From Mangrovimonas xylaniphaga (lineage in GTDB: Bacteria; Bacteroidota; Bacteroidia; Flavobacteriales; Flavobacteriaceae), in the NCBI RefSeq assembly GCF_001280435.1, contig NZ_LBIP01000013.1:1860001-1924000 (forward strand): 64,000 nucleotides of DNA. The letters run 5' to 3'. Both the position numbers and the translations under genes were made by a program. The notes beneath the pieces were generated by a model that was not told where the DNA came from, searched no databases, and saw only the letters and a program-made list of their open reading frames with translations. Numbering within the stretch: position 1 is the stretch's first letter; the number at the start of each line of letters is the position of its first letter. This document shows, in pieces, positions 44,235 to 52,235 of this stretch.

Positions 44235-44927
44235 TTAGGATTGTTGAAAGGAGGATACCTGCTCATAGACACCTTCAGACATATATCCCAAGGTTACCAG
44301 TTCTTTGAGGTCCTGTATTGATTTTAGGAAACCGTTTTGTAAATACATAATACGGTCTGCCAATTGGATAACATTTTCATAATCGTGGTCTGTGATGATA
44401 AAGCCTTTGGACGATTTCAGTCCATTGATGTACTCAATAACATAGGTTTTCATTATCGGGCTAAGACCATTAAAGGGTTCATCCAACAACACAAAGTCTG
44501 CATTGGAATGTGCCATCAGCAAAATTTCAACAATGCGTTTTTCGCCACCGCTTAACTGTTGATTCTGCTTTTTTAGTAGAGGTTGTATGTATTCGTTTTC
44601 AAGTACTGCTTCTCTATGTGCTTTCTCAAGAAACAAATGGATCAAATACTTTACGGAAACATTGTTGGGCAAGAAGTTGTCCTGAGGCAGGTAATTGATA
44701 AGGCCTCTACCGTATTTAACGGATTTGATTATGTTTTCGCCTACCCTTACAAATTTAAAATCGGCTTTTTCGATACCAAAAATAATTTTGAGCAAGGTAG
44801 ATTTACCTGAGCCATTGCGTCCAATCAAACCAACCGTCTCCCCTTTTTTACAGGACATATACACATCACTTAGGATGACCTTTGTGTCATAACTTTTTGA
44901 AACACTGTCTATATGTAAATGATTCAT
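44235..44927 (-). CDS. ABC transporter ATP-binding protein
   Basis: 230 residues from ATG 44927 (MNHLHIDSVSKSYD); eleven more codons are open. Walker A GLIGRNGSGKSTLLK, Q-loop in NYLPQDNFLP, signature LSGGEKRIVEILL, Walker B DFVLLDEPFNGLSP, H-loop ITDHDYENV. A single nucleotide-binding domain. Its ATG overlaps the stop of the upstream 91-residue membrane protein gene (ATGA), so they are translationally coupled and may form one transporter or a regulatory ABC protein. Substrate unknown. Confidence 0.9.
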   Translation of the reverse strand: MNHLHIDSVSKSYDTKVILSDVYMSCKKGETVGLIGRNGSGKSTLLKIIFGIEKADFKFVRVGENIIKSVKYGRGLINYLPQDNFLPNNVSVKYLIHLFLEKAHREAVLENEYIQPLLKKQNQQLSGGEKRIVEILLMAHSNADFVLLDEPFNGLSPIMKTYVIEYINGLKSSKGFIITDHDYENVIQLADRIMYLQNGFLKSIQDLKELVTLGYMSEGVYEQVSSFQQS

Positions 44928-45199
44928 AATATCGACAGTATTACAAGGTTGATCAAGCAAATACCAATGGTCGACCCCCAGAGGGTGCGCTTGCTCAAAC
45001 CTAGATTGTAGTAATAATAGTACTGTTGTTTGTCTTTAAGGTCGTAGAAGAAGAATTGCATCTTCGGAGCCGTAAACAAAAAGCACCATCCAATGGTTGC
45101 TGGCTCCCCTCCAAACAAAAGCCCTAGTGCAATGGCAATGGCATAGGCTAGAAAGAAATGTGGTTTTTGGAATAACAAAAGGTTTTTTAGGAGTCTCAA
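44924..45199 (-). CDS. small polytopic membrane protein coupled to the ABC ATPase
   Basis: 91 residues with three hydrophobic segments (HFFLAYAIAIALGLLF, IGWCFLFTA, LWGSTIGICLINLVILSIL). The start used is TTG at 45199; no in-frame ATG precedes it, and the first internal ATG would remove half the protein. Ends four bases into the ABC gene. Too small for a standard permease; could be one part of a permease built from several short chains or a regulatory anchor. No family recognised. Confidence 0.6.
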   Translation of the reverse strand: MRLLKNLLLFQKPHFFLAYAIAIALGLLFGGEPATIGWCFLFTAPKMQFFFYDLKDKQQYYYYYNLGLSKRTLWGSTIGICLINLVILSIL

Positions 45200-45267
45200 G
45201 CTATAAGTATAGGGTTAAGTTGGTTGCTGTAATTTAAGAGAATAAACAGGTTTGAAAAGTTAGGTAT

Positions 45268-45731
45268 TCAATATTTCAATTCCAAATCAAGTTGCCTTCC
45301 CTCGGCTTGAGCCTTTTTGTCCTTTTCTGAACCGACGGCAATGCCCATAGCCATGCCAATAGGAAGTCCAATACCTAAAAAAGCCATATTTCCAAGGCTT
45401 GTGCCAAAAACCACCCCAAGTGGAATCCCAAAAACAGATATTCCAATAGCCATCCATTTCTGTTGGTAATAATTTTTGGGACTAATTGCAATTCTTTCTC
45501 CAATAATGTTACAATCTTTTTCAGGCCTTTTTTTAGTTGCGTTCGCAAGGTTTTTTCATTGTCGGGTAGTGCGTTTAGGGCTTCAATATGGGTGTTGATG
45601 GTATTTACAATAGCTTCTGGAAGGTCTCTTTTTTGCAGTTCGTTAAGGAGTTTTTCAAATTTAATATAGGCCCTTTCCAGTTTAGGGGTGTCTTTAATGA
45701 TGGTGCGTGGTTGAAGAGCAGTTAATGTCAT
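45268..45731 (-). pseudogene. membrane protein gene split by a -1 frameshift at a slippery heptamer
   Basis: Two overlapping minus-strand frames read as one protein. Frame 1 (45731 down to 45474) gives a helical N-terminal part, MTLTALQPRTIIKDTPKLER to ELQLVPK. If the ribosome shifts back one base it continues NYYQQKWMAIGISVFGIPLG and ends QLDLELKY, giving about 154 residues with two Gly-rich transmembrane segments. Without the shift frame 1 ends after 32 unrelated residues. The junction is C-CCA-AAA (45480-45474), a canonical -1 slippery heptamer; equally, one A lost from a run of six would give this sequence. Broken gene, programmed frameshift, or sequencing error cannot be told apart here. 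Confidence 0.65.
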
Positions 45732-45884
45732 GACTATTTGCTTGATAAATATTGGGCATAATACCTAGTATGAATCCTTAAAGTTACTAAAAGCAAAAGT
45801 AAAGGCTTCCTTTTTTAATAGTTTTCTGGTTCTTTTCATTCTTATTTAATAGCAAAGCATCATTGCTAATTCTTTAGCTTATGT

Positions 45885-46817
45885 TTATCTATTTATTCTA
45901 TTTTTAGTGAATGTTTTTAATTTCCAATTTTTAATATCTATCGCTAACAATCCATTCCAATACCAATCGGTATCTGGTTGGAAACCGGAATAGATGTATG
46001 TCAATTCCTTATCGGTTGCTAAAGGAATAGGCTTCATGTCCTCAATAGCTAAATATTCAGTTGTTAGGGAGTCCTTTATCATTCCGTTTTGTATTAAAAA
46101 TACACTGTAGGTACTTTTTGGGTAACTACCTGAGGAAACAACTGAGATAGTATCTTTATTGTGAATAAGTGTAGATTCTGAAAAGATAGTGTTGTATGTT
46201 TTACTAATAAGGCTTTTATAGTTCATTTCTGTACTGTCTTTTGTAATGGTTTCAGGCGATTTGTTAAGTAAACCTGTAAGATCCTTATTTGTGGATATGG
46301 CAATTATAGGGTCATCTTGGGCTTCCTTAATTTCGTAGCTAGCTACATAGTAAGATTCTATAGAGGCATCATAGAACTTATATTTATTTCTGTAAATGGT
46401 GTCAAATACATCTTGTTGGGAGTTAATTAATAGTAAGCGGTCGATCCCTGTTGTTGAAAAATGTACATTGATAATACTATCTGGCATTTCATATATTGTT
46501 TCCAAATCTCCCTTGTGTACAATTCCAGTAGAAGCCTTATGTAGTTGCTCCCATAGTTCATCTGTGTAATTAGAAGTTAAACTTAAAGGGAGGTGATAAT
46601 CCTTATGATTTTCAAACTTCGAGATATAATCAACAAGTATCGTGGTGTCTGTAACGTGGGGGGTATTTAATGGAATAGCACTGCTTTTTGTTTGTAAAGA
46701 ATTTTTTTTATAGTGCTCAGAGGCTTGCAAGTCATCTTGATGGGGGTCATGTTTTACCTGTCCACATGAAAGTATTTGGATTGCAATAGCAATTGAAATG
46801 TATCGAATGTATTTCAT
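45885..46817 (-). CDS. lipoprotein of unknown function
   Basis: 310 residues. Signal with lipobox ILSC (Cys18) followed by GQVKHDPHQDD. The rest is a mixed alpha/beta sequence with no recognised domain; two stretches with repeated Thr/Asp/Ser (DTTILVDYISKFENHKDYHL; KDTISVVSSGSYPKSTYSVF). Ends with IYSGFQPDTDWYWNGLLAID, as if a short beta-propeller-like or export-associated tail. Gap of 68 bp to the upstream membrane protein gene, same strand, so possibly one operon. Confidence 0.7.
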   Translation of the reverse strand: MKYIRYISIAIAIQILSCGQVKHDPHQDDLQASEHYKKNSLQTKSSAIPLNTPHVTDTTILVDYISKFENHKDYHLPLSLTSNYTDELWEQLHKASTGIVHKGDLETIYEMPDSIINVHFSTTGIDRLLLINSQQDVFDTIYRNKYKFYDASIESYYVASYEIKEAQDDPIIAISTNKDLTGLLNKSPETITKDSTEMNYKSLISKTYNTIFSESTLIHNKDTISVVSSGSYPKSTYSVFLIQNGMIKDSLTTEYLAIEDMKPIPLATDKELTYIYSGFQPDTDWYWNGLLAIDIKNWKLKTFTKNRINR

Positions 46818-46885
46818 CTAAAGGGAATTAATGTTAATAAACAAGGGTGCTTTTGTTAACCCATGCTCGTGTCTGGGTATTGCGT

Positions 46886-47377
46886 TTAGTTGAGGTTCTC
46901 AATCAGTTTTAATTTTTTTAGAAAGATAATGGTCAAGACGATTAAAATAATCCATCTTGAAAAATAAATACCTGAAGTCAACCAGCCGTAAGTTGCAAGA
47001 AATTCATAACTATTATAAACTGTGTCTTTTATTGTTAGGCGTTCCGTGTATAGTCCTGATAATTTGCTGGTAATTGGTATTAAAAATATGGAAATTACTC
47101 CTAGTACAATAAACAATCTCTTGGGAAAACGAGTCAGATAAATACCACTTAAATTTGTGTCTAGTTTAATGTTTTTTAACATCAGGAAAGTCGTGGATAG
47201 ATATAACAGTAACGTAATTATAGGCATGGAATAGTTTATGATGCCTAAAGGAATCCCTGCTTCCAATTGCGCAAAGTAGATTAGGTAGCAAACAAAGTTT
47301 AGAATGGCATCAATTCCTGTAATGAATATAAATCCGAAGATGATCCATAATACCAATAAAATATTTTCTTTAGTCAT
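46886..47377 (-). CDS. four-helix integral membrane protein of unknown function
   Basis: 163 residues with four hydrophobic helices (LVLWIIFGFIFITGIDAILN, IITLLLYLSTTFLMLKNI, FIVLGVISIFLIPI, RWIILIVLTIIFL). No signal peptide, no catalytic motif. First gene of a probable pair with the downstream lipoprotein. No family recognised. Confidence 0.7.
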   Translation of the reverse strand: MTKENILLVLWIIFGFIFITGIDAILNFVCYLIYFAQLEAGIPLGIINYSMPIITLLLYLSTTFLMLKNIKLDTNLSGIYLTRFPKRLFIVLGVISIFLIPITSKLSGLYTERLTIKDTVYNSYEFLATYGWLTSGIYFSRWIILIVLTIIFLKKLKLIENLN

Positions 47378-47416
47378 TTAATCTTTTTAAAATTTACCAA
47401 ACTAATCGTTTCTATC

Positions 47417-47449
47417 AGACCTTTAAGGTTTTAAAAACCTTGAAGGTCT
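47417..47449. repeat. 33-bp near-perfect palindrome
   Basis: AGACCTT-AAGGTTTT on the left pairs with AAAACCTT-AAGGTCT on the right around a single central base, with one mismatched pair. Its own T- and A-runs are inside the arms, so a terminator for the membrane/lipoprotein genes is unlikely; it lies upstream of them on the minus strand. Confidence 0.65.
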
Positions 47450-47700
47450 AGCTACCGTAGTCTCACCAATCCAATTGTTACGCAAGGCTTTCTTGGTTTT
47501 CATCTCCCCTAAATATACTCTTTTCCACCATATCCCTCGAGTTTTTACTTGCATTTTGTAATCTTATAGCTACATAGATGCCTTTGTTTGGGAGTGAAGC
47601 CCGTTTTAGGGCTTGTTGTAGTTTGCAAACTCTAGTGTGCACTGTGATTAGGGCTTGCTTTAGCCTTTGTTCGGGGAGGGGTGCCTCCTGCCCAAATTGC

Positions 47701-47741
47701 CTCGAGGCATTCTCGAAGAAACCTCGAACCATCCTCGAACA
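47701..47741 (+). repeat. four CTCGA units at exact 11-bp spacing
   Basis: CTCGAG/CTCGAA motifs begin at 47701, 47712, 47723 and 47734. The spacing is one helical turn, so all units face the same side of the DNA. Confidence 0.7.
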
Positions 47742-47767
47742 TACCCCCTATAAAAATGGGTTGAGCA

Positions 47768-47837
47768 GTCATTAAGCGTCAAGAGTAGTCATAAGCGGTC
47801 ATAACACGTCATAAGCAGTCATAAGACGTCACACTAT
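47768..47837 (+). repeat. seven 10-bp tandem units, consensus GTCATAAGCN
   Basis: GTC begins at 47768, 47778, 47788, 47798, 47808, 47818 and 47828; most units read GTCATAAG followed by two variable bases. Exact 10-bp period, 26 bp beyond the CTCGA array. Looks like an iteron-type protein-binding array; function unknown. Confidence 0.8.
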
Positions 47838-47938
47838 TGCAAATGTGAAATAATTTTTGTAAATGAGTTAATGTTAGGTGATTAATCGATGAGGAGGAGT
47901 GTTTTGAGTTTGCTAGATGGGTTGGGACTGTAAAGCGC

Positions 47939-47992
47939 TTCTCGATACTATTGTCCTGCATTAGCATGTAGGCCAATCACTCGAAGTGACGG
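47939..47992 (-). repeat. dispersed intergenic repeat, copy D (inverted)
   Basis: Left end TTCTCGATAC, right end TCACTCGAAGTGACGG. The same pair of ends occurs in copies at 57464, 57528 and 57594. Confidence 0.6.
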
Positions 47993-48098
47993 ATAGGGGC
48001 GGGAAAAAAGTAGTTGGTTTCTAAATAAATTTGGAAAAATATTGGTAAGGTAATCTCTTAGTATTTAGAGGGTGTCTTATGGTTTATTGTAAAATGGT

Positions 48099-48479
48099 TT
48101 ACTTTAAATCAAAACGAGTAAACAAATAGGATAAACTATCGGAAGGGTAAATATTGTAGTGATTAGGGATATACAAAAAGTCGTCATAGATTACATATGT
48201 ACTTCCATGCTCTCCTTTTATACCTGAAGTTTTAAAAACTTTACCGTCATTAACTCTTTCAAAAATTACATTATAAATCCATGGGAAAAGTAACTCTTTT
48301 TTTGTCTTTTTTACATATCTCTTAGGTTCATTTATTTCAATATAGCTAACCTTGAGTATTTGTTGTTTTACCTCAGTGGGTAAATCTTGATAGGCAACTA
48401 TAGTTTTTTCGAGTTCATCTACTTGAAAAGAATTACAACAAAGGGTGAGAATGATTAATGGAAGAAATTATCTTTTCAT
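48099..48479 (-). pseudogene. lipoprotein-like gene inactivated by a stop at codon 4
   Basis: The frame from ATG 48479 reads M-K-R-stop-FLPLIILTLCCNSFQVDE and then stays open for about 120 residues to a TAA at 48099. The N-terminus is a clear lipoprotein signal (LTLCC) broken only by TAA at 48468-48470. The body (VEQ-type start VDELEKTIVAYQDL, then ELLFPWIYNVIFERVNDGKV, GEHGSTYVIYDDFLYIPNHY) has normal coding character, so the loss seems recent. No alternative start exists before the signal core. Sequencing error is possible. Function unknown. Confidence 0.6.
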
Positions 48480-48534
48480 ATTAATTTTAAGGAATCCAGA
48501 TGCAATAATTGTTTACATGCTAAGTCCTTGTTGA

Positions 48535-49278
48535 TCACTTCCCCTTAAAATAAAAAGTAATGGACCCCAATTGGCTTGAGAGATTGCCATTATCAAACTG
48601 TGCCGATTTTGCGTACTCCAAAGCGTGGTCCAAAAGGCATTGGTTGGTGGAAGTTGAGGATTTGTTAATGTAGGCATCGGTTACTTCGCCTGTATTGTTA
48701 ACTGTAATATTCACTACAATTTTACCGCTTTCCTCACACAGGTAACGCGGGGTTTCGTTGCTTAAAAGTTCACGACCTTTTAAGGAATAGGTCAAGGTGC
48801 TTAAAGGGTTGTTATTGGCATTTTTCTCACTCTTGTCTGCCGTTTTCATGGCCAACATGTCCTTGGCCTTTTTATAGCGTTCCAATTCATCTTGGTTTAC
48901 ACTATAGTCGCCAGAGCCGTTAAAGGTATTGCTGGAGGTTACTACATCATTGGTCTCCATGTCTGGGGAGGCTTCCTCCAATTGTTGGGTGGTTTTTTCA
49001 AAATCGTTGGCGTTCATCGACTTGAAGTTTTTCATCATGTCCTTAAACTCTTGGTCTTCATTGTACGCTTGGTTAGTAGTTTTGCCCAAGGCCTTTTCTA
49101 GGGCTTCCAGTTCCTTGAGTTCTTCAATTTCCTCTGGGGTAGGCGGTTCCATTTCATAATAGCTTTCGGAGATGGTGGCCTGTTGCTTTGTTATGTGAAA
49201 GCTAAAGAGCATCATCACCACAATTCCCGTAATGAGCGCGGTGATAATTAAGGCTTTATGTTTTTCTATGAATTCCAA
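48535..49278 (-). CDS. TonB-like energy transducer protein
   Basis: 247 residues. N-terminal membrane anchor (KALIITALITGIVVMMLFSF), then an acidic Pro/Glu-rich stretch (EPPTPEEIEELKELEALEKA) and a charged spacer, and a C-terminal TonB-like domain (KIVVNITVNNTGEVTDAYIN, ends QLGSITFYFKGK). The start is TTG at 49278: no in-frame ATG precedes it and the next Met is inside the membrane helix. Probably transmits proton-motive force to an outer-membrane receptor; unlike classical TonB the Pro-rich part is short. No ExbBD genes adjoin. Confidence 0.75.
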   Translation of the reverse strand: MEFIEKHKALIITALITGIVVMMLFSFHITKQQATISESYYEMEPPTPEEIEELKELEALEKALGKTTNQAYNEDQEFKDMMKNFKSMNANDFEKTTQQLEEASPDMETNDVVTSSNTFNGSGDYSVNQDELERYKKAKDMLAMKTADKSEKNANNNPLSTLTYSLKGRELLSNETPRYLCEESGKIVVNITVNNTGEVTDAYINKSSTSTNQCLLDHALEYAKSAQFDNGNLSSQLGSITFYFKGK

Positions 49279-49439
49279 ATTTGCGACTTGAGTGCATAAA
49301 TATATACGTTAATTTAACTAAAATGGATTAAAAGAGCATAAATTCGATGAAAATGGCTACAGAGGAGCGTTTTCGTACCTGTCTATTTTTGGCTAAAATG
49401 CCGTACAAGTAGCCGTTAATTTAGTATGAAATCAAAAAA

Positions 49440-49470
49440 ATAACAATAGCTATTGGAAGCTATGCTGTTA
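49440..49470. repeat. imperfect hairpin upstream of the TlpA gene
   Basis: TAACA-ATAGCT pairs with AGCTAT-GC-TGTTA, leaving two unpaired bases in one arm, followed by GTATGTTAGCAGC. Imperfect hairpins with extrahelical bases are what integron attC sites look like, but no RYYYAAC/GTTRRRY core boxes are certain. Confidence 0.35.
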
Positions 49471-49509
49471 TATATGTATGTTAGCAGCAAGTAAAACCAA
49501 CAAACGTAA

Positions 49510-50553
49510 ATGAAAAATCCCTTAATCTTTTGTTTTAGTCTAATAATACTGATTTCCTGCAATAAGGAGAAAGCTCTAGAACCTCAATTTGAATTAATAG
49601 GTAAAACAAGCTTTTTAGAAAATGGAGAGAAAGTTTATCTTGAATACAATTTAGAACAGGAATTCGAAGACAGAATAATTATTGACTCAACTGTTATTGA
49701 AAATAACTCTTTTCAATTCACAACTAAATTACCACATTCCACATTACAATCTGTAATTTATACTAAAGATTATAAAGATGCTAAAAAGATTTGGTTAGAA
49801 AATAATGAAATTCTTTTTGACGCAAGTAATTCCGTTTTTAGAAATGCAATAGTAACAGGTTCAGAAACCCAAAATTTAGCTAGTAATATAGATTCATTAA
49901 GTTATTCAATGACTGATGAGCAAGTTGATAGCCTAAAATTAAGTTTCATAAAGAATCACCCAAAAAGCACATTAAGTGCATTTTATCTTTCAAAAAACAT
50001 TACAGGAATAAAAAAACAAGATGTTATAAATTTATATAACTCGTTTAGCGATTCCGTAAAACAGTCGGAATATGGACAACTAATTGCCCAATTTATTGAG
50101 TTAAATAAAAACTTGAAAATTGGCGATAATTTTGTTGATTTTGAAATGGAATCACCTAACTCTGAAAAAATAAAACTATCAGATTTTAAAGGCAAAGTAT
50201 TATTGTTGGACTTTTGGGCATCATGGTGTGGTGGCTGTAGAAAAACTCATCCTGACTTAGTAAAAGTTTATAATGAATATAAAGATAAAGGGTTTGAAAT
50301 TATTTCTATTTCACTTGACAATAAAAAGGACAATTGGATTAAAGCGATTGAACAAGATAGTTTAACTTGGATACATTTAAGTGACTTAAAAGGTACTCAT
50401 AATTTAGCTAAATTAGCTTACGGAATTAGTGCTGTTCCTGACAATTACCTAGTTGACGTCAATGGGAAAATTATCAGTAGAAACTTAAATCCTAAAGAAC
50501 TTAAAATTAAATTATCAGAAATAATGTCAGCTGCCAATACCGTATATAATTAA
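49510..50553 (+). CDS. TlpA-family thiol-disulfide reductase lipoprotein
   Basis: 347 residues. Lipobox LISC (Cys17). Residues about 20-110 are a DUF4369-like N-terminal domain (LIGKTSFLENGEKVYLEYNL), then a helical linker, then a redoxin/TlpA domain from about 200 (IGDNFVDFEMESPNSEKIKL, LLLDFWASWCGGCRKTHPDL with active-site CGGC, GISAVPDNYLVDVNGKI with cis-Pro). Reduces disulfides in the periplasm or at the cell surface. Noticeably more AT-rich than truB and tonB-like genes on both sides, and bounded by hairpins, so it may be an acquired cassette. Confidence 0.85.
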   Translation: MKNPLIFCFSLIILISCNKEKALEPQFELIGKTSFLENGEKVYLEYNLEQEFEDRIIIDSTVIENNSFQFTTKLPHSTLQSVIYTKDYKDAKKIWLENNEILFDASNSVFRNAIVTGSETQNLASNIDSLSYSMTDEQVDSLKLSFIKNHPKSTLSAFYLSKNITGIKKQDVINLYNSFSDSVKQSEYGQLIAQFIELNKNLKIGDNFVDFEMESPNSEKIKLSDFKGKVLLLDFWASWCGGCRKTHPDLVKVYNEYKDKGFEIISISLDNKKDNWIKAIEQDSLTWIHLSDLKGTHNLAKLAYGISAVPDNYLVDVNGKIISRNLNPKELKIKLSEIMSAANTVYN

Positions 50554-50598
50554 TGCTCACTTCTGTGTCAATCTAAAACTTCTCACATATTTATTATA

Positions 50599-50653
50599 CT
50601 GATTTTCCTTCGGAAAATCAGCCGTGTGCTTACACGAACTAGCTATATGCTAG
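50599..50653. repeat. three consecutive hairpins downstream of the TlpA gene
   Basis: CTGATTTTCC-TTC-GGAAAATCAG (50599-50621, perfect), CGTGT-GCTT-ACACG (50623-50636, perfect) and CTAGC-TATAT-GCTAG (50639-50653, perfect), back to back. No T-run follows the first, so a terminator is not the obvious reading. Confidence 0.6.
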
Positions 50654-50684
50654 CCGATCGCTGTTCCTGTTGTGTTTGTAATAA

Positions 50685-51380
50685 CTATTCCGAAACTAGG
50701 GTCTTTATAAAATTTTCCGGGGTGAGGGCTTTGGCCACATCAAAATCGCCAATCTTGGTACGGCGCAATACCGAGAGGTGACCTCCAGAGTTCAAGGCTT
50801 TCCCGAAATCGTGCGCCAAGGAACGAATGTAAGTTCCTTTGCTGCATACTACTCTAAAATCGACTTCGTTCTCCCCAATACGGGTGATTTCAAATTCAGA
50901 AATATTAATGGTTCTTGGTTTTACTTCTACCTCTTCACCAGCTCTGGCAAATTCATACAAACGTTTTCCGTCTTTTTTTATGGCCGAAAATACAGGTGGG
51001 TATTGCTCGATATCGCCCAGAAAGCTTTTGGTGGTCTCATGGATTAGGGCTTCGGTAATATGGTCGGTTGGATAGGTGGCATCAATTTCGGTTTCCAAAT
51101 CGAAGGAAGGGGTGGTACTGCCCAACACAATGGTGCCGGTATATTCCTTTATCTGTGCCTGAAAAGTGTTGATCTGCTTGGTCATTTTTCCGGTACAGAT
51201 CACCAAAAGCCCAGAGGCCAAAGGGTCTAAAGTTCCGGCGTGGCCTACCTTTATCTTTTTAATGTTATGGGCATGCCTGATTTCCCAACGCAGTTTGTTT
51301 ACCACTTGAAAGGAAGTCCAGGTAAGGGGTTTGTCTATTAATAATACTTGTCCGTCTTTAAAATCTTCAGCAGTCATCAT
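50685..51380 (-). CDS. truB: tRNA pseudouridine(55) synthase
   Basis: 231 residues from ATG 51380 (ATG 51377 and a GTG at 51383 are also in frame). TruB motifs: VLLIDKPLTWTSFQVVNKLR, VGHAGTLDPLASGLLV with catalytic Asp, YPPVFSAIKKDGKRLYEFAR, VVCSKGTYIRSLAHDFGKAL. Makes pseudouridine 55 in the T-loop of tRNAs. Last gene of the ftsX-to-truB series; 12 bp separate it from uppP. Confidence 0.94.
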   Translation of the reverse strand: MMTAEDFKDGQVLLIDKPLTWTSFQVVNKLRWEIRHAHNIKKIKVGHAGTLDPLASGLLVICTGKMTKQINTFQAQIKEYTGTIVLGSTTPSFDLETEIDATYPTDHITEALIHETTKSFLGDIEQYPPVFSAIKKDGKRLYEFARAGEEVEVKPRTINISEFEITRIGENEVDFRVVCSKGTYIRSLAHDFGKALNSGGHLSVLRRTKIGDFDVAKALTPENFIKTLVSE

Positions 51381-51392
51381 CACAAAATCAAA

Positions 51393-52184
51393 TTACATTA
51401 AGGCCACCACAATGGCAATTAGGCCCACAATGGCACAGTACACAGAGAAATAGGAAAGTTTGCTTTTCTTCACCAAGGCAATCATCCAGGTACAGGCAAA
51501 AAGTCCCGCCACAAAGGCCGCCACAAAACCAATACTAAGAGCAGTAAAGTTGGAACTTTCGTAGCTCAATTCTCCGCCAAGGACATCTTTGGCAATCTTT
51601 CCAAAGATAAGGGGCACCACCATTAAAAATGAAAAACGGGCCGCTTTAGTTTTGTCGTTCCCCAACAGTACCGAGGTGGAAATAGTTGCTCCAGAACGCG
51701 AAATACCGGGCAACATGGCAACGGCCTGCGATATACCAATAACAAAGGCATTGCTAAAGCTTACCGGTTTGTTGGTGTTTCGGGCACGGTCTGCCAAAAA
51801 CAATAGGGCGGCAGTTACCAATAGCATACAGCCAACCAACAGTATGTTACCGCCAAAAAGTTCTTCTAACTCCGATTCAAAAAACACCCCGATAATTACA
51901 GCTGGAATCATGGACAGGGCAATCTTAGAAGCAAACTGAAGGTCTTCGTTCCATTGGAACTTGAAAATACCCTCCAATAGGCTCAAAATATCCTTTCTAA
52001 ACACGACAATAGTACTTAGGGCGGTGGCAAAATGCAGTACCACGGTAAACATTAAACTTTCTTGAGGAATGGAACTGTCTCCCAAAATGGCTTTCCCTAA
52101 CTCGAGGTGGCCACTAGAGGATACGGGTAAAAATTCGGTAAGCCCTTGTACAATTCCAAGGATGATGGCGTCGATAATGTCCAT
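51393..52184 (-). CDS. uppP: undecaprenyl-diphosphate phosphatase
   Basis: 263 residues, about eight transmembrane helices. Active-site blocks: QGLTEFLPVSSSGHLELGKA near the start and MLPGISRSGATISTSVLLG in the middle. Recycles undecaprenyl diphosphate to the carrier lipid for peptidoglycan and other envelope polymers; inner membrane. 51 bp downstream of the DUF3098 gene. Confidence 0.95.
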   Translation of the reverse strand: MDIIDAIILGIVQGLTEFLPVSSSGHLELGKAILGDSSIPQESLMFTVVLHFATALSTIVVFRKDILSLLEGIFKFQWNEDLQFASKIALSMIPAVIIGVFFESELEELFGGNILLVGCMLLVTAALLFLADRARNTNKPVSFSNAFVIGISQAVAMLPGISRSGATISTSVLLGNDKTKAARFSFLMVVPLIFGKIAKDVLGGELSYESSNFTALSIGFVAAFVAGLFACTWMIALVKKSKLSYFSVYCAIVGLIAIVVALM

Positions 52185-52235
52185 ACGGTATAAATATCAA
52201 TAATGGGATGTCAAACAGAAAGGCGAAGGCCTCAA

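Larger units (their letters stand above)
47378..48098. other. 720-bp gene-free stretch with several repeat types
   Basis: Contains, in order: a 33-bp palindrome (47417-47449), two copies of TTAGGGCTTG about 60 bp apart (47612 and 47654 region), four CTCGA units at 11-bp steps, seven GTC-headed units at 10-bp steps, and one copy of a dispersed intergenic repeat. A minus-strand frame at 47478-47732 could encode 84 residues but is not convincing. No tRNA or promoter is evident. Confidence 0.6.

Noticed and set aside
47478-47732. 84-residue minus-strand frame in the gene-free stretch
   Set aside because: No signal, domain or promoter; it spans the repeated TTAGGGCTTG units and part of the CTCGA array, so chance is more likely than coding. 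Recorded within the intergenic feature.
47768-47837. Short regular repeats taken as a possible CRISPR array
   Set aside because: Units are 10 bp with no spacers and no cas genes nearby.
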